Of a DNA stretch of 64,000 nucleotides, positions 26,901-41,900 are shown in pieces. The translations under genes and the position numbers were made by a program. The notes under the pieces were generated by a model. That model was not told the origin of the DNA, did no database searches, and was given only the letters and a program-made list of their open reading frames with translations. Source of the DNA: Amblyornis subalaris (Eukaryota > Chordata > Aves > Passeriformes > Ptilonorhynchidae); contig JACAXG010000133.1 in NCBI GenBank assembly GCA_018881555.1, forward strand, positions 1 through 64,000. Direction: 5' to 3'. Each line of letters starts with the position of its first letter. Positions within the stretch are counted from its first letter, which is position 1.

Positions 26901-29900
26901 CAGCACACATAAAAAAGGTCAGAGCTGAGTCCAGTATGGCTTTTTTTAACCTTCAAATCTTTTCAGCTCTGAAATAACCTCAAGACTAATGGAGTATGAA
27001 AAAAAATTTACAAATAATCAAAACCAAAAACTGCATCTTAATTTTGCCGAAATCTGTCTCACTTAAAAACTACAATTATCTAAACAATATCTATCTTTTA
27101 AATCTAGAGGCACATACATTTACCACCACAAACTACTGAGCTTTCACTTGCACGCTATGCTATATACTATGTAAACAAGCTGTACTCGAAATAAGTCAGA
27201 CTACCATCACTCCCCATCTTGTACAAAGCCACAAGCTTTGAGCATCACAGTTCGGGAACAGAGGTAAATGTTAATAAATATCAAATCCTCTCCATTTTGT
27301 TATAGAAATCACAACATATCAAGGAATCACAAAAAAACCCAAGCATACAGCAAAATCTGTTTTATGGAATGAGAAATAGAGGCTACACTCACCACAGACA
27401 AACCCATCCAGACTGACAGCAAAAATACTTCTCCCTTTCAGCAGCTGAGGATGGGCACAACTGGCATTTACAAAGTTCTGAAAGTTGTTCTCTGACATCC
27501 ACTGTGGTAGCCATTTTAACTGGCAGTCACACAAGAGACTTGATGTGTTGAAGTGCCTAAGAAAAAGCAATTAAAATCAAAGCCTGTTTGTCTGTTTTNT
27601 TCTGTTTGTAATATAGACCTCTATGAGCATACAGTAGTAGCAAAACTAAGCTTTTAGGTTAAACACACAATATTGCAAGAGAAAGACAGCAATTTTGTCC
27701 AGCTCACATCAGCGACACCATTGTCATGATTCCTGCATTCCTACATCCACAAAGCAGACGTTATCCTGAACTCCCACCTTCAGCTACAACTATGAGTTCA
27801 AGCAAACACGCCTGTTTGTAGTGTCTTGGATACGAAACTCCAGGCTGCAGCCGAAGACATAGAATGGGCATGCAGGAGAGCAGTCCAGAAGACAGGCACT
27901 CTGGAAGTCAACATCTGAGACAAATTGATTCTCTCACTTCCCTTTCAGTCAGAATTAATCTTGGCGAAGATATTTAAAAAGGGGAGGGAGGAGAAAAAGA
28001 ATAGTAAAATGTCGAATTTAGCTTACCTAAGCTATGGGAATAACTACAATCACAAAGGGGGAAAAATAAGAAAGCAAAGGAATATTCTGGTAAACATCTA
28101 GAATCAGAAGTTTAAACAGGAAAAGTTCAGAGTTTTGGCTGAAAACTCCAGATCACCCTTAAAAAACATATTAAAAACCCACAGTCAGTAATAAAATACC
28201 TCTCTTCAAATCTCACCTGCTGTTGGAACAAAAGCAAAAATAATTCACACAGATCCACAGAATCACAAAATNTGCTGAGTTGGAAGGAACCCACAAGGGT
28301 CGAGTCAAACGCCCGGCCCTGCATAGAACCATCTCCAAGAATCACACCATGTGCCCAAGAGCATTGTCCAAACACTTACTGAGCAATGTCAGGCTTGGTG
28401 CTGTGACCGCTTCCCTGGACAGCCTGTTCCAGTGCCCAACCACCCTCCGGGTGAAGAACCTTTTCCTAGTATTCAGCCTAAACCTCCCTTGACGCAACTC
28501 CAGGCCATTCCCTTGGGTCCTGTCACTGTCACCACACACAAGAAATCAGTGTCTGCCCCTCCTCCTCCCCTCACAAGGAAGTTGGACAGTGCCATGAGGT
28601 CTGCCCTCAGTCTCCTGCACGCTGAACAGACCAAGTGACCTCAGCCTCTTCANACAGCTTTCCCTCAAGGCCCTTCATCATCTTTGCTGCCCTCCTCTGG
28701 ACACTCTCTAATAGTTTAACATCTTTCTTATATTTTGGCTTCCCAAACTGCACATAGCACTCGAGGTGAGGCTGCCCAAGAGCAGAGCAGAGTGGGACAA
28801 TCCCCTCCCTTGCCTGGCTGGTGATGCTGTGCCTGATGCCCCCCAGGAAACGGTTGGCCCTCCTGGCTGCCAGGACACTGCTGACTCATATCCAACTTGT
28901 CATCGACCAGGACCCCCAGGTCCTTTTCCATGGCACTGCTTTCCAGCATCTCATTCCCCAGACTGTTCCTACACATCCAGGGTTGCCCCATCCCAGGTGC
29001 AGAATCCAGCACTTTCTCTTGTTGAACTTCATACAGTTGGTGATTGCCCAGTCCTCTGATTTGTCGAGGTCTCTCTCTAGGGCCTCTCTGCTCCGGAGGG
29101 AGTCAACAACTCAGCCCAGTTTTGTACTGTCTGCAAACTTGCTTAGTACCCCTTCCAGTCCTGTGTCCAAGTCATTTATGAAGACGTTGAAGAGCACAGA
29201 GCTGAGGATGGAGCCCTGCCGAACCCTAGTAGTGACAAGTTGCCAGTTTGATGCCACCCCTTTCAGTATAACCCTCTGCACCCAACCTGTGAGCCAGTGT
29301 TGTTCTGCATTGATCAACAGAAAAATCGGGTAAGAGGACAAAAAACCACCCTCAGTAGAATACATTTTTCGCAGTGACTGCTTCACGACTTCTCTGAAGA
29401 TCTGTCCCTTTGCTACTACAGGAGAGAAGGACCCAATTACAAGCACTGACAATCAGGTACTTTACAAAAGAATTCCACCATTGTATTTCACTGGTCCAGT
29501 AAGCTTCAGCTCAGTGATAGCACTGCTGATCTTACAGCACATTACATCGAAGTCTCCCTTATCTAAAACCTGTTGGGAGTTCAGCCAAATTAAAATAAGG
29601 ACTTTAGAGACCACAAATGTAGCAGAAAATGAATGCCTCCTATCCTACACTTTCCCACTTAAATACACCCATCATACAAAATGTAAAAAAACCCGTAACG
29701 CTGACATAACTTTCTCATGTTACTTAAGAGACATTACAGCAGGAGTTTATCACTGCATCAGGCAACATCTTACAAGGCTTTTATTTATACATTTATCAGG
29801 ATATATATAACTAACAGAGGTGATGTCTTTTGATAGAAACTTACAATTCTTTGAGTTTCTTCATTTGTGAAAACGCATTTCCTTGAACTGACATAATTGC

Positions 29901-32900
29901 ATTGTTACTTAGATCTCTAGGGAAAAAAAGAAAAACAGGATTAGAAGAAAATAGTAATTTATTAAACTGAATGTGTTTAAGATTCAAGGAATAGTTTACT
30001 ATTTTAATGATATACAAAGGATCCTCAAGCTCAAAAGCAAAAGAGACACAACCAAGGAGTTTCATAGCATGCTTAATACATAGCAGTTTCTGCATTAATT
30101 CCAAAATTCATATTCAGCATAACTCCAAAACTGAAAAGCCTTCTGAAGATCACGGGAGCAATCACAGTAAGTGTATTTCATCCCAAGTCATACGTAAAGC
30201 TTGTNAGTCCTACTTTTATTTCAACTAGTATCGAAATTAATTTTTTTCAAATTTTGGGTTAAATGTGGATTTCTACTACTTACAAGTGTTCAAGTGCATC
30301 CAAACCAGAAAATGCTTTCTTTGTAATGGATCTAATCCTGTTTCCTTGGAGTACCCTGAAAAATTTAAGCACATGATGCAAAAGAGATACAATTAAATAG
30401 TAGTATTTTTGAGCCGAATAATTGCATTTTTGGCATTTGTTTTTAAACCGTGACTAGCATTCACCACTCACCCATCTCCAACGCAGCAAAATGTCTCACA
30501 TCTAAAAGATACTCATTTATTGCCCTTGAATAAATATCTAGATTTTACAATGATTTTAGAAGACATTTAAGGTGTTCAGTTAAGTGACATGAATTATTCT
30601 AAATGTGTAACTATAAATGTCTTTTAATTTAATAATTAAATTTGGATTTGAAAATTTCAATGCAATGGAGCCATTTCCATTGGAAGACTATTCCTGTCAC
30701 TATGCCTTTGTCATATGATACACTTATTATTTGTTAGTATGGGAAAACCTCATTCTTTGTTAAATATTTCCATAAATATTAATACTAGTTAAAATATTTC
30801 AGATTAAATATTCCAGAAAAACCTGGTATTTCTTTTGTTAGAGAACAAAGTGGTAAAGGAGAAAAAAAATCACCTCTGCTCTGGAAAATTTAATATCCTT
30901 AAGTGCTGGGCTTGTCCCTTGAAAGACACATAATCTAAGATAATTTAAGGAATGATGATATATGAATACTGTAGCAATACTCACAGCTTCCTAAGTTTAT
31001 CAAGGCCAGAGAAAGCACCATTCATGTCTTCAATAGTCCATGATATTTCATTGTTTTTCAGATCCCTGTTTAAGAGCGGAGGGAAAATTAAACCACAAAA
31101 GCTATTAAAAAGAACAAGGTACAAGAACAAGAACAAGGTACTCTTCAACAGCATGTATTATTTTCAAAAAAAATCCTAAAATAGCTTTCTGTTAGGTTGG
31201 CTTTTTGTTTAGTTCGGTTTTGTGTGTTTTTTAAGAGAAGATTTTCCTGATTAACTGTATCATTTCTATTTTTACTGAGAGAGACTTTAAAGACTATTAG
31301 TACTTTTCCCACTGATAATTAAGAAGATGACAAACTCAACAATTTTTACAACTGTGAGCAGACAAACCAACATGCCCCTCCAAGTGTATTCAGATACAGG
31401 ACTATTATAAGAGAAGGTGCATCACAGGAAGGGAAAGGATCAGCTATTGTCTCTTTGAAATGAAACATGCTTGTGTCTTTTTAAGTCCATAATATTAACA
31501 CCCAGAGAATTATTTTAACATCCCAAAACATCCACAACACTTGCTTAATTATCTGTGAAGTATAAAGAGATTAGGGATTTGTGTACAAAATGGTGTGTCA
31601 GCAAATAATCAACAGGGTAGGGCTAGAGGAGAAAGAAGAATCTAGGAGAAAAAGTCTAACACTTAATTGCTAAACACCTCACAATTCTCTAATGTCCTCT
31701 CTTTATGATCTACAACTCTCCGTATTCTTAAGAAGCACAGTGTACACCCCTCTAACTTGCATCTTTGCTAGATGCTCTAAGTGTGAGTATGTGAAACCCC
31801 TGAAAGTAAAGTGTTAGCACCCTTTTCAAAGCCTAGAGGGAAAGGCAATTGTTTCGCTCATCTGGCTAACAGATGGGTCAATGGTATGCAATGGGACGAT
31901 TTTAATGAAGTAGAGCTTATTTAGACTAGTTTACTTCACTCTTCCCCTTCCTTTAAGAAATGCTATTTCAAAACATGCTTAAAGCAATTGTCCAGTCATG
32001 ACAATAAGTTTTGTCTTCTTACTTCTACCATGAGGGAAAACGTTGATTCAGTTAAGACACAACTATGATTCAGATCCCTAAAAGTGTGGGTAGCAGGGCT
32101 CTGCTTGCTGCCTTCAAACGGAGACATGCCTTTCCCATCATAATGCTACTCAAAGTTTGGATCACAGTTACCACCATCCCTTGTGCACAGCCTTAACAAG
32201 AGAGGAACTCCTCCCTTTTCCAACTATTCTGAAAAGAAATCTTACTGTAAGAAAAACACACCAATCAGGGGAAGTTAACAAAAGGTTCTTGTCTATTTCA
32301 TAAGGATAAAAAATAACCTTTAAACACTGAGGATTTTTCTTGAGGTTTTTGACCTTACAAATTGAGTTTGTCAACTTACAAGATCTGTAGACTGGAAAGT
32401 CCCCTGAAGGCACAATCAGCAATGTAATTTACTTTGTTGTTTCCTATGTACAGTCCAACCAGCACGCTTAAACCAATGAAGCTTGAATCATCTAACCTTG
32501 CTAATTGATTGAATGTCAAATCTCTACAAATTTAAGGGGAAAAAAAGCATTTTAATATTCATACTGCAGTGCTCATTTAACTCAGTTCAACCCATGTGAA
32601 TTTTCAGGGGGCAGCCCATTTTTTCCCCCTTACGATTACCACAAAACCTACTACACCATTTTTGACCACATAGCTTTTTGCATTGTTTTGAAAAATTCAC
32701 CAATTACTGCACAGTGAATTTCTTTTATTTGAAAAGGGCTGCGTTACAGCTTTAGTACAATGACCACAATGAAATGAAGCAATCACAATTCATTTCAACT
32801 TCTTTCAACAAGATATAACTGTCTTATACAGAAAAGCTGCTGTCACTTTGGAAACTTTGCTATGAAGAATTCACAGATCAGTGGTAAGAAGCTCATGTTT

Positions 32901-35900
32901 TCGCATGTACCTGGCTTTTGAAACTGAAAGAGAATAAAGCTACTCACAGCTCACTGAGTTTTTGGCAAAATTCCCAGGCATCAGGACTGATCCTGCTGAT
33001 GGCATTTTGGCTGAGATGGAGTTGCTGCAGCATCAGCAAGCCATAAAGCCAGCCTTTGGTTACCTCTGTTAAGTTGTTATGGTCCAGCTGCCTACAAACA
33101 CACACAAAAGACATAAGGTTCAGAAACTCAGCAGCATACATCCTATGCCACAGGTCCACACTTCTGACCGCACGACACTGGCTAGATAGCTGAAGCCTCT
33201 ACTTACATCTAGAATTGCATGCATGCATTTAAAATGTGCTGCTCTACATATTTACTGACTGCTTGCTACTTTTCAGACCACACCAGAACTATTTAATTCA
33301 AAAACACCTTTAAATTTTACCACACAATTCTACTAATTTTGTGCAAATCTACTTAATGTTATCAGCAGAATCTACCAGCAAAAGTTTCATACTTACAAGA
33401 CTTCCATGTTGGTCAAACCCCAGAAAGCGCCATCCATGAGCCTCGTAACCCCATTTCTCTGCAGTTTTAATGATTTCAAAGCAGGAAGTCCTTGGAAAGT
33501 AAGCCCATCTATTTTTTTAATTTTGTTGCGATTCAGCTCCCTGCATCAAAAAAAATTGCAGTTACAGCACAGTAATTTCACCTGCATGTCAACAACCTTT
33601 CTTCCCTCTCTGGACACAAACTTTATTTAAATGGTTTTCTTGCACATAAAACAAAGACACGAAGCAATAAAAATCGAAGATTTTATTGTAACACATTACA
33701 TTCAACCATGTTCTGCCTTTCTGATACTGACGACAAGTACTTGGTAGTTCCTTGATTTTCAGACTTAAAGAATNCCTGTAGACCTAGAATGTCATGGTTA
33801 ATGCTGTTTGCAAATTCAAAATTGAAAGCCAGTTCCTGGTGTTTATCCAGCAGTAGAGCTGTTAAGGTTAGTTTGCAATTGCAATCAATCATAAGTCAAG
33901 AAAGAAAAACTTAAAATTTTAAGTTGTGATAACTAGACAAAATTGAATATCCTGGGTGACCTCACTTTTTCTTAAACTGTAGCCAAGCACTCTACCTATT
34001 TCTCCCTCCTTCTCCCCAACCAGTTACATATAGCACCTTCCCTCTTTCTCAAGTGGTCTTGGCACTCACCCTTCTGCCACTACACACACCCTTTGCAGCT
34101 CAGAAACTGGGATCCATGTGTATCCTGTGAGGGAGTTGTTGGGCATAACTAGCTGGAGGGCAAGATGCATTGACAGGACCAGACAATACTAAGAAAAGGT
34201 CCTCATACAATGAGTGATTATCTGCCCCTTCAAGAAAGTCTTAGATGTACCAAACTACGAAGAATCCTCTCCTTCCAAAACTTACCTCCACATGCAAAGT
34301 AAAAGTCTAAATAATCCTCTACCTATAGTTATACCATCATTATTTTTCAGAGTCTCAGCCCCATAAGAATTCAGCTTTCCTCTATGGCAGTCTGACACAA
34401 AACCTACCTGATAACAGACCTGAGGAAGAACCCTACTTCTCCTCCTCCTGTGTTTAAATAAGAATAAGCAGTGAAGAACATTCAGTAAGAACAGGCTTTA
34501 GTTCTTCCCCACTCCTCTCCGAATACTGTCAGGTGATAACACAGACTTTTGACCTTCACTGCAGATAGCTACCTAACATAACTAGGTCAGCATACCGACT
34601 ATGAAGAAATGGAATTTTTTTAGGCAAGAATATAACGAACATCAAAAATTTCAGGTGAGTCTGAAGATCAGGAAGTCTACCAAGATCATTAACAAATCCT
34701 GAGCTTTGCCGGAATGTTCTCATGCTCTTCTACTGACACCTGAGTAAAACCCTTCCTGCATTTGTATATACAAGAGACACAGTCACTGTTTCCAGAAGTG
34801 TCAAGCACCCTAATATTTCAGTGTTCTTATGACCTTTCACTTTCAAGGTTAACCTAAGAGACTTTGTCATTTTTAACTCCTGACTATCNGACATGGAAAA
34901 TAATTATCCAGGATTTGATGAAGTGCAGCCCATGCTCTTGTCCATTTTCTGCACTTTCTAAGTTTTCCAATTAAAAAAAATTTCCACAGTCTCTCTCATA
35001 TTAAATAACTTTATTATTTATTTGGTAAAACGTTTATAGACAGCATTGTATCAGTGAAGCTGAAGGTCTATTTATTCAAGCATATTGCTTATTGTCGTAC
35101 CATCTGAAAGCAAAAGAATTTCCTTCATTTCACTGTGAAAGCGCAAAATAAGTAAGTGACTGCTGCAGTGAACTATTTAAGTTTACTTCACTTTTTTCCC
35201 TGTGCTTTTTACAGAAATATTGCTATTACCCCTTCTCCAGTCTTTTTCTTTTTTTTTTTTTACTTTTAATAGGCAAACACAATTTAAAACACAAAGACTG
35301 TTCACATCTCACCAACATATAAGACTAGTTTTGTTCAGTACAATGCTGCAGTTAGTAAGGGTTGTAGTAATGTTTTCTGTGTCTGTCTCATTCCACCTCT
35401 GGTTAAATTAAAGGCTAAAGTTCAAGCACTGCCAGTGCTTTGGAAAACCTGAAAACAATTAGTCAATTGTAGGTTGCACTTACAGGTGCTGCAGATGGGA
35501 GAGTTTAAACATCTTTTGAGGGATTGATGAAATTTTGTTCCTGTTCAGTTTCAATACTTGAAGTGTGGTAGACAAATTGTCAAAGGTACCAGGCTCCAGA
35601 GAGGTTATTCGGTTACTGTTAATATACCTGTTGAAACAATGTCTAGAAGGTTAAATTTACAGTTATTTAATAAATTCTTAATACCAAGTAGTGAAACACA
35701 AAGATCTTGCTTGTGGTACTTACTCATTTATAAATGGCATTTTGTTTATCACATTAATTAGAGCTTTTGACAGCTTATTCAAATACTATTTCACCACCAA
35801 TACTTTGCTCTACTCTGTCAGAGTGTGATAATGGAAGGAGATAATATATGGCAATCCTGTTACTTTATTCTCACTCAGTGTATCTGGCATTGCAATATTC

Positions 35901-38900
35901 CTGAATAAGAACTAAAGCATATTCACAATAAATCTATCAAACTTCATATAGCTACAAACTAGCCTATCCTTGGGGAACTTAAATTCATTTTATTACATAA
36001 TTATTTCTCTCAAGAGACACATCTGTTTATTTCATCTCAAGATAATGGCCTTAGCTTTTTTTTATGAACATCTCATTTTAACAATGCATATATTCAAATT
36101 AGCAGCTTATGTTAAACTAAACAGGTGAAAGTAGGAATATTTAATGTCATTCTAATTAAAAGACTTAGTACCTTAACAAACAGCTGCCAATCTAAATTAT
36201 CCAACAAGATTGTTGAAAGTAACCTAAAAGCAAAAAAAAAAAAAAAAAAAGCAATTTTTACTCACAGATACTTGAGCTGTAATGATGGAAATGATGAAAT
36301 TTTTAGCTCCGATATGTTGTTGTTGCTCAAGTCCAAAGTTTCTAGACTCTGAAATGGCTTCAGATGTTCAGACAAAATGTTGGCAATCTTGTTACTGGTC
36401 CTGAAATTCAAGGGTAGTAGGCAAAAGACTGTCATTTCCAGAGTAAACACAACTACACGACTCTGGCAAAAGTTAGCTCTTAATTCCCCTACTTGAAAAT
36501 AACTTCAAGTTATAGAAAACCAATAAGGTATGTTCTCTATGCATAACATTAATTTCTACCATCCGAAATCACAAACTGGAATACTCTAAATAAATGCTCA
36601 TTAATATTTCTTAAAATATAATCCCAGGAAACATTGAAAAAATTGCAATATAATCAAGTTACTGCAATTCACAGCTTTTAAAACAAGGTGTAAAACCCTA
36701 TAACCATCTATTTCTGAACAGTAGAAATATCTAGTATTTGCATGGAACAGTATGTCACAGTATTGCAATGAAATGCCATTAGAGTTGTTTCCTATTTTAT
36801 GCAAATTAATATCANAGTAGCTAGACACAGTGTTTCGGGGTTTTTGAAAACTCTCTTGGCATGAAAGTCCTACTGAATTTCCAGAAAAGAACAGAGCTAG
36901 ATCAGAAAAGATGGATGACAGAGCACGCCCTCTGACAAACATTTTATAATTGTGCAATTAGATCTGGTATTTAATCCTATAGATTCTTCTAGTGAGCTGG
37001 CAAAGAACAAAAATTCTGCTTATTAGAGCTCATTACACGGGTTTTGGATGTCATGTCTGGTCAAACTTCAGCTAAGCATCACATCCAATTCCACAACAAA
37101 AATTCTGCAACGATTTGAAGATGTGGGTACCCTAGTCTGCTATAAGGAACACCCCTTCTTTCACTTTCAATGACATGCACTTTTTCCAGTGATTCTATTG
37201 CATGTTCATACCCAGCAACCTACCAGTATTTCCATTTCAGTTGCATGATGTCTAGAATCATACAAGCACATCAGCAACATTAATAGGGTTATCCGTTTGG
37301 GGCTACCAGTACATAGGTGAAAGCAGATCGTGACAAATTAAACAACTGTAACCCAAAATGATTCTTGTTACCTTGGTAAGTTCAAGTCAGTTCTAGCTCT
37401 GGTACATTCTGTACCTTGTACGATGAATTACCAAAATTTAGGAGCTTTCCCCAGATCCCAGAGATTGCAGGCAAATGCAATTTCAGTAAAACTATCAACA
37501 AGAACGTTGATTCTGGAAGGTGTTGCCTTTATCAGAAATACTTGCTCTGGATCAAATAGTAAGCCACACATTAGGGTAGCATGAACAATACTCATGTATT
37601 CAAGGGATATGGGGGAACTACTGCTCAAGACAAAAAAGTCCTAACTCAGAAACTGAACCAGAAGTGAGATTAATGGGCTTTCTGACCACATGTGGGAATG
37701 GGTAAGTGATCTTGCAGTCCCTCCAATGTCGAGCTTGTATCATGTTTCATTCCTTAGGCTGTCTGGTAGAGGTACACTGCGTTTTTTAACTCTTAGCTGA
37801 AAGTATTTATAATAAATGGAAACAAATTACTTTAATAAAAAACAACAACAAACACCACCACCATATGTCAGTTCCACTGGCCAAATAAGAATGCCAGTTA
37901 GATAACAGGTCATAGAGCCTTGCCTTTATGCATTAGTTTGTTTATAAGGTAATTACTAACAAGGTATTAAAACTGCCAATTACTTGAGTGACGAATAAAA
38001 TTTTCCTTGCAGTAAAAGTGTGCTCCAGCAGAAGCCAGCAATTTCCTGAACTGCACGCCTCCTAAATTGCAGTGTGAAAGTGCTCAGTTATAAGACNGCT
38101 TGCACAGTGCTGTCTTTGTGTCAGCACTGCTCCATAAAACAGAAATTCCTCACAACTGGCAGGATAATAGCCCCTGTATTACAAAGTATAGTTGGACCTA
38201 ATGGAACTGAATAAAACTCTTACACAGTCTTCAGATTAGCACTTAAACCAACTGGCAAATTACCTGACACAGACCAGGTNACAACAAAAACAACCGAACA
38301 AAAAAACTCCAGCTTGTTTGTTTCAGGGAACATTTTTCTTTTTTGGAGATGATAAGGCCAAATTGAGGAGTGAAAAGCAACTTCTTTTGTTCACTGAAAC
38401 TGCACTACACATCAAAGTCCTAGTCCATCTCACAATCAAAATCAAACCAGCCCTCACTGCACCTTCCTGCTTACTCCTATTTGTAGAAGTTACTCAATTG
38501 CGAAATAGCTGAATGGTTCACTCCCTATTGCTCCAACACCCTAGTCCAGTTTCTCTTCAAAAGAATGTAAGTGCAATAATTCACACCTGGAAGGAGATTA
38601 TTCAGCACTGAAGATACCCAAGTAGTTCTGCTTTAAGACCCAACATTATTCAAAATGATAAAGTTCAACTCTAATTTGATTTTTCTTCATAATCATCACT
38701 TAAGCAAATTGAATAAAAACAATCTTATTTTCCTCCTAACTGCCAAATCACCATCAAAATTGGTCAAGGAGATGTTTGAAAATGCAAGCCTATCAAATTG
38801 TCAAGACAGAACCAAACAGTATGTGTGCGGGTACAATGACCTAAAAGTTTTTTCATTGAGAGGAGGGTGGGGGGAACAAACCCCAAAAGAAAACCTTTCC

Positions 38901-41900
38901 AGTGAAATGCTGCTATTGCTGAGCTCAGACAAAAGGAGCTCCACACACCCCATTGGTTTAATTTCACAGACCTTCAGGGGGAGATGAGAGAAACAGAGAT
39001 CCCCTGCAACTAGAAAACCAGCACATCAAGTTCTCCCAGAAACGAACTTGCAGCAATGTGATAACAATTTCTTCACGTGGAAGAACAGCAACATGCTGCA
39101 GCTTCCTTACAACTTCTCCTGTTACAGCTAAAGCAGCAAGAGCACCAAGGAATGCAGATAAATCCACCAAAAATATCTGCATGAATCTGAACATGCCTTT
39201 TGCAATTTTAGTGCCTACATCCTGACTTGCAGAAAAAAACCCACAAACCAACGACCCATGAATGCATACAGCCTGATTTAATTACTTTTACATGAGCCTG
39301 TGTGAATACCAGCTTAAGATATATATCAGTTTTTCATTATGGGTATTCAGGACTTGAATATTCAAGCATTCATGACTTGAACCACAACACTAGGGCAGAC
39401 CTCCTGTAACAGCCCTACCAATCCTGATCTTAAGATTCATTCTATATAAACANCAGCTACAATATATCTGACATATTGACTTGTACTTTCCTTACCTTTG
39501 GGGAAATACAAAGCAGGACAGAAACTTCTGTATCCATTTNGTTGAGGATCTAGTTAACACCTTTTAGATATAAAAGTTGTTAAGTGCTGAAACACTCTCC
39601 CCTCCCAGTTTTTAAAGATCTGAGTCTTACTATCTCTGATAAAGATTGTCAGTATGTAATGTTCTCTACCTAAGAGAAATATCCATGGTAAACTGTACGG
39701 TTCTGATACCCTAACATGGAAAATCCAGCCCAGGAGAAGATTAAGGCCTGAAGTCCTATATTTTGTTTCTATTTGAAATCTCGGCACAAAAACCACTCTT
39801 GCACTTTCACTTCCAGCATAACTCTTTCTTCCAGCTATATTCTGATCTGTGGTGTTTTGAAAACCTCTTAGTCGGATCTCACCCTACTATCCAGACAAGG
39901 AGTACGTGTAGGAGCCTGGAGGCGGAACAACTTGGTAAAAAACAAGTTGTCTAGAAAGACGATTTTGGAGAACTGTCCATGCAGCCAGTTCCGCAAAAAT
40001 GTTAGATGCAAAGTAACTATTTTAACATATGTCTGTATCTGGACTGATATAAGTACCTCCTGTCCCTCAACTAAGCCCTGAGAGGCAGAATATATTGAAT
40101 CTGAATCACAAACAGGCAAATTAAACCACAGTGGAATCTCTTGCTGGAAACTAAGAGGATACATAAAGAAAAAAAGCATTCTGCTAGGCTTTCTGACCAA
40201 TGCTGAGGCCAAGACATAGGAATTCACAGATACTTAGTCTGACCATCTTGCGTTCATATGGCTTCCAGACCACAGCTGTTTTGGAGGCAGCCATATCAGA
40301 GGACAGGCAAACGCAACATGACTGTCCACATCTGAGCATGTTCTGGGTGGTCTCCATTTCGTGCCACTGCAACTCACAGCCTCCCTTTTAAATTTTTCTG
40401 GGTTTTTCACCTGTTCTTCCCATCACTCACCAACTGACATCATATGACTCCTGGCATATTGTTTCTTGTACTCCTCCTCTTCCCTCTCAAACTCCTTTGG
40501 GAACAATGATGTCAACACAAAGAGGGGAAGAAAACCGAAGCAAAAAAAAAAAAAATTGTACTAAATACATGATCAAGACTGTAAGTGGAAGTGCTGAAAG
40601 ACACATGCTTTGTGGCTTTTAGGATAAGACCGGACAACTTTAAGGAACAATTATCAGAAGAGACTCAGTAACTACTACCTCAAGAAGAGCAAAACCTTTT
40701 TTTTTTCCTTCAATTCCTACTCATTTGACTACTGANTCAGATTGTAATTAACAATTACATCATTTAAAATACTGAAATTACAGTTTCAAGCTGAACACTA
40801 CCTTTACAAAAAAAAAAGCCCCTGATATGAATGGGACTACATCCTCTTCTCACCATTAAGACACCAAACTGGACTGAATTAAGAAAATCGGGGGAGGGGA
40901 GAGGAGAGGTAATATTTGCGACTTAGACATAGAAATATTACAACTGTTTTTCTCCAAGACAAAGTTGCCAGAAATAGAGCCAGGATTCTCACTCGCTCAC
41001 TTCCAGTTCTACGGGTAGGTCTACAAGTCCNATGCCTCTTTCACACACGACCTTCTTGTGTTCCTTGTGGCAAGCAGTTGTTCTTTCTTTTGAAGGTCTC
41101 CTTCATTCCATGATCCATGCCCCTCATTCTTCTTTCAAGCCAGATGTCAGCAAGACTCTGCTTTTATATTTTGTGGTTTTTATGGTATACAAGCATAAAG
41201 TAGAAAATGAAAACTCCGAACTCTGTAGGCTACTGACACCCTGGTCCAAAACTTGAAACCAAAGGTTTATTGATTCCCAAATCAAACATAAACCGGGAAA
41301 GGGGAAAGAGAAAGATGCAGACTGAAACAACCCTGTGATCAGATATGTTTTCGTCATCAAAAAGAAGAGAGAGGCAAATCTATACTTTAAAACACGATAC
41401 TTCCGTAACAATTCTCTTCTGATTCCAGTCATAGTACCAATATGAAACTAATTAAGCTTTCCTTCCGAACTCTCTTCATAACACCCTGAAGTCTGTTACC
41501 AATTCAGTTTTCTGGCTTTTCCAAAATAATCACAAGTTACTTAGCATGTGATAGGCAAGTGAATGTCTAAGTTCATCCCTTTATTTTACCAACTGTGAAC
41601 AAAAGCAATGCCGGCATAACTATTTTGGCAAGAGCTGACAACAGGAATATCCCCTAAATTGCAGACTTGGTGTGCTCTGTGACAGTTATTTAATGCTAAA
41701 ACCTTGGACAATTTTAAATACGACCTCGGTTAAACTCAGCATAGTGCCCCCCAGTATTACAAATCATCTTTCTAATCTAATGTATAGGGTTGCTAAGTAA
41801 AAACACCTATCCTTTATTGTTACACAGCAATCCTCCCTTTTGGAGGGTGCAGACCAAAGTCTAGGCAGTTTAGACTGCACACCCTTCTAGATGTACCCCT

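Noticed and set aside
28280..29333. Plus-strand ORFs across intron 11, including a 170-codon one
   Set aside because: They are antisense shadows of the CR1 element, whose real coding sense is minus.
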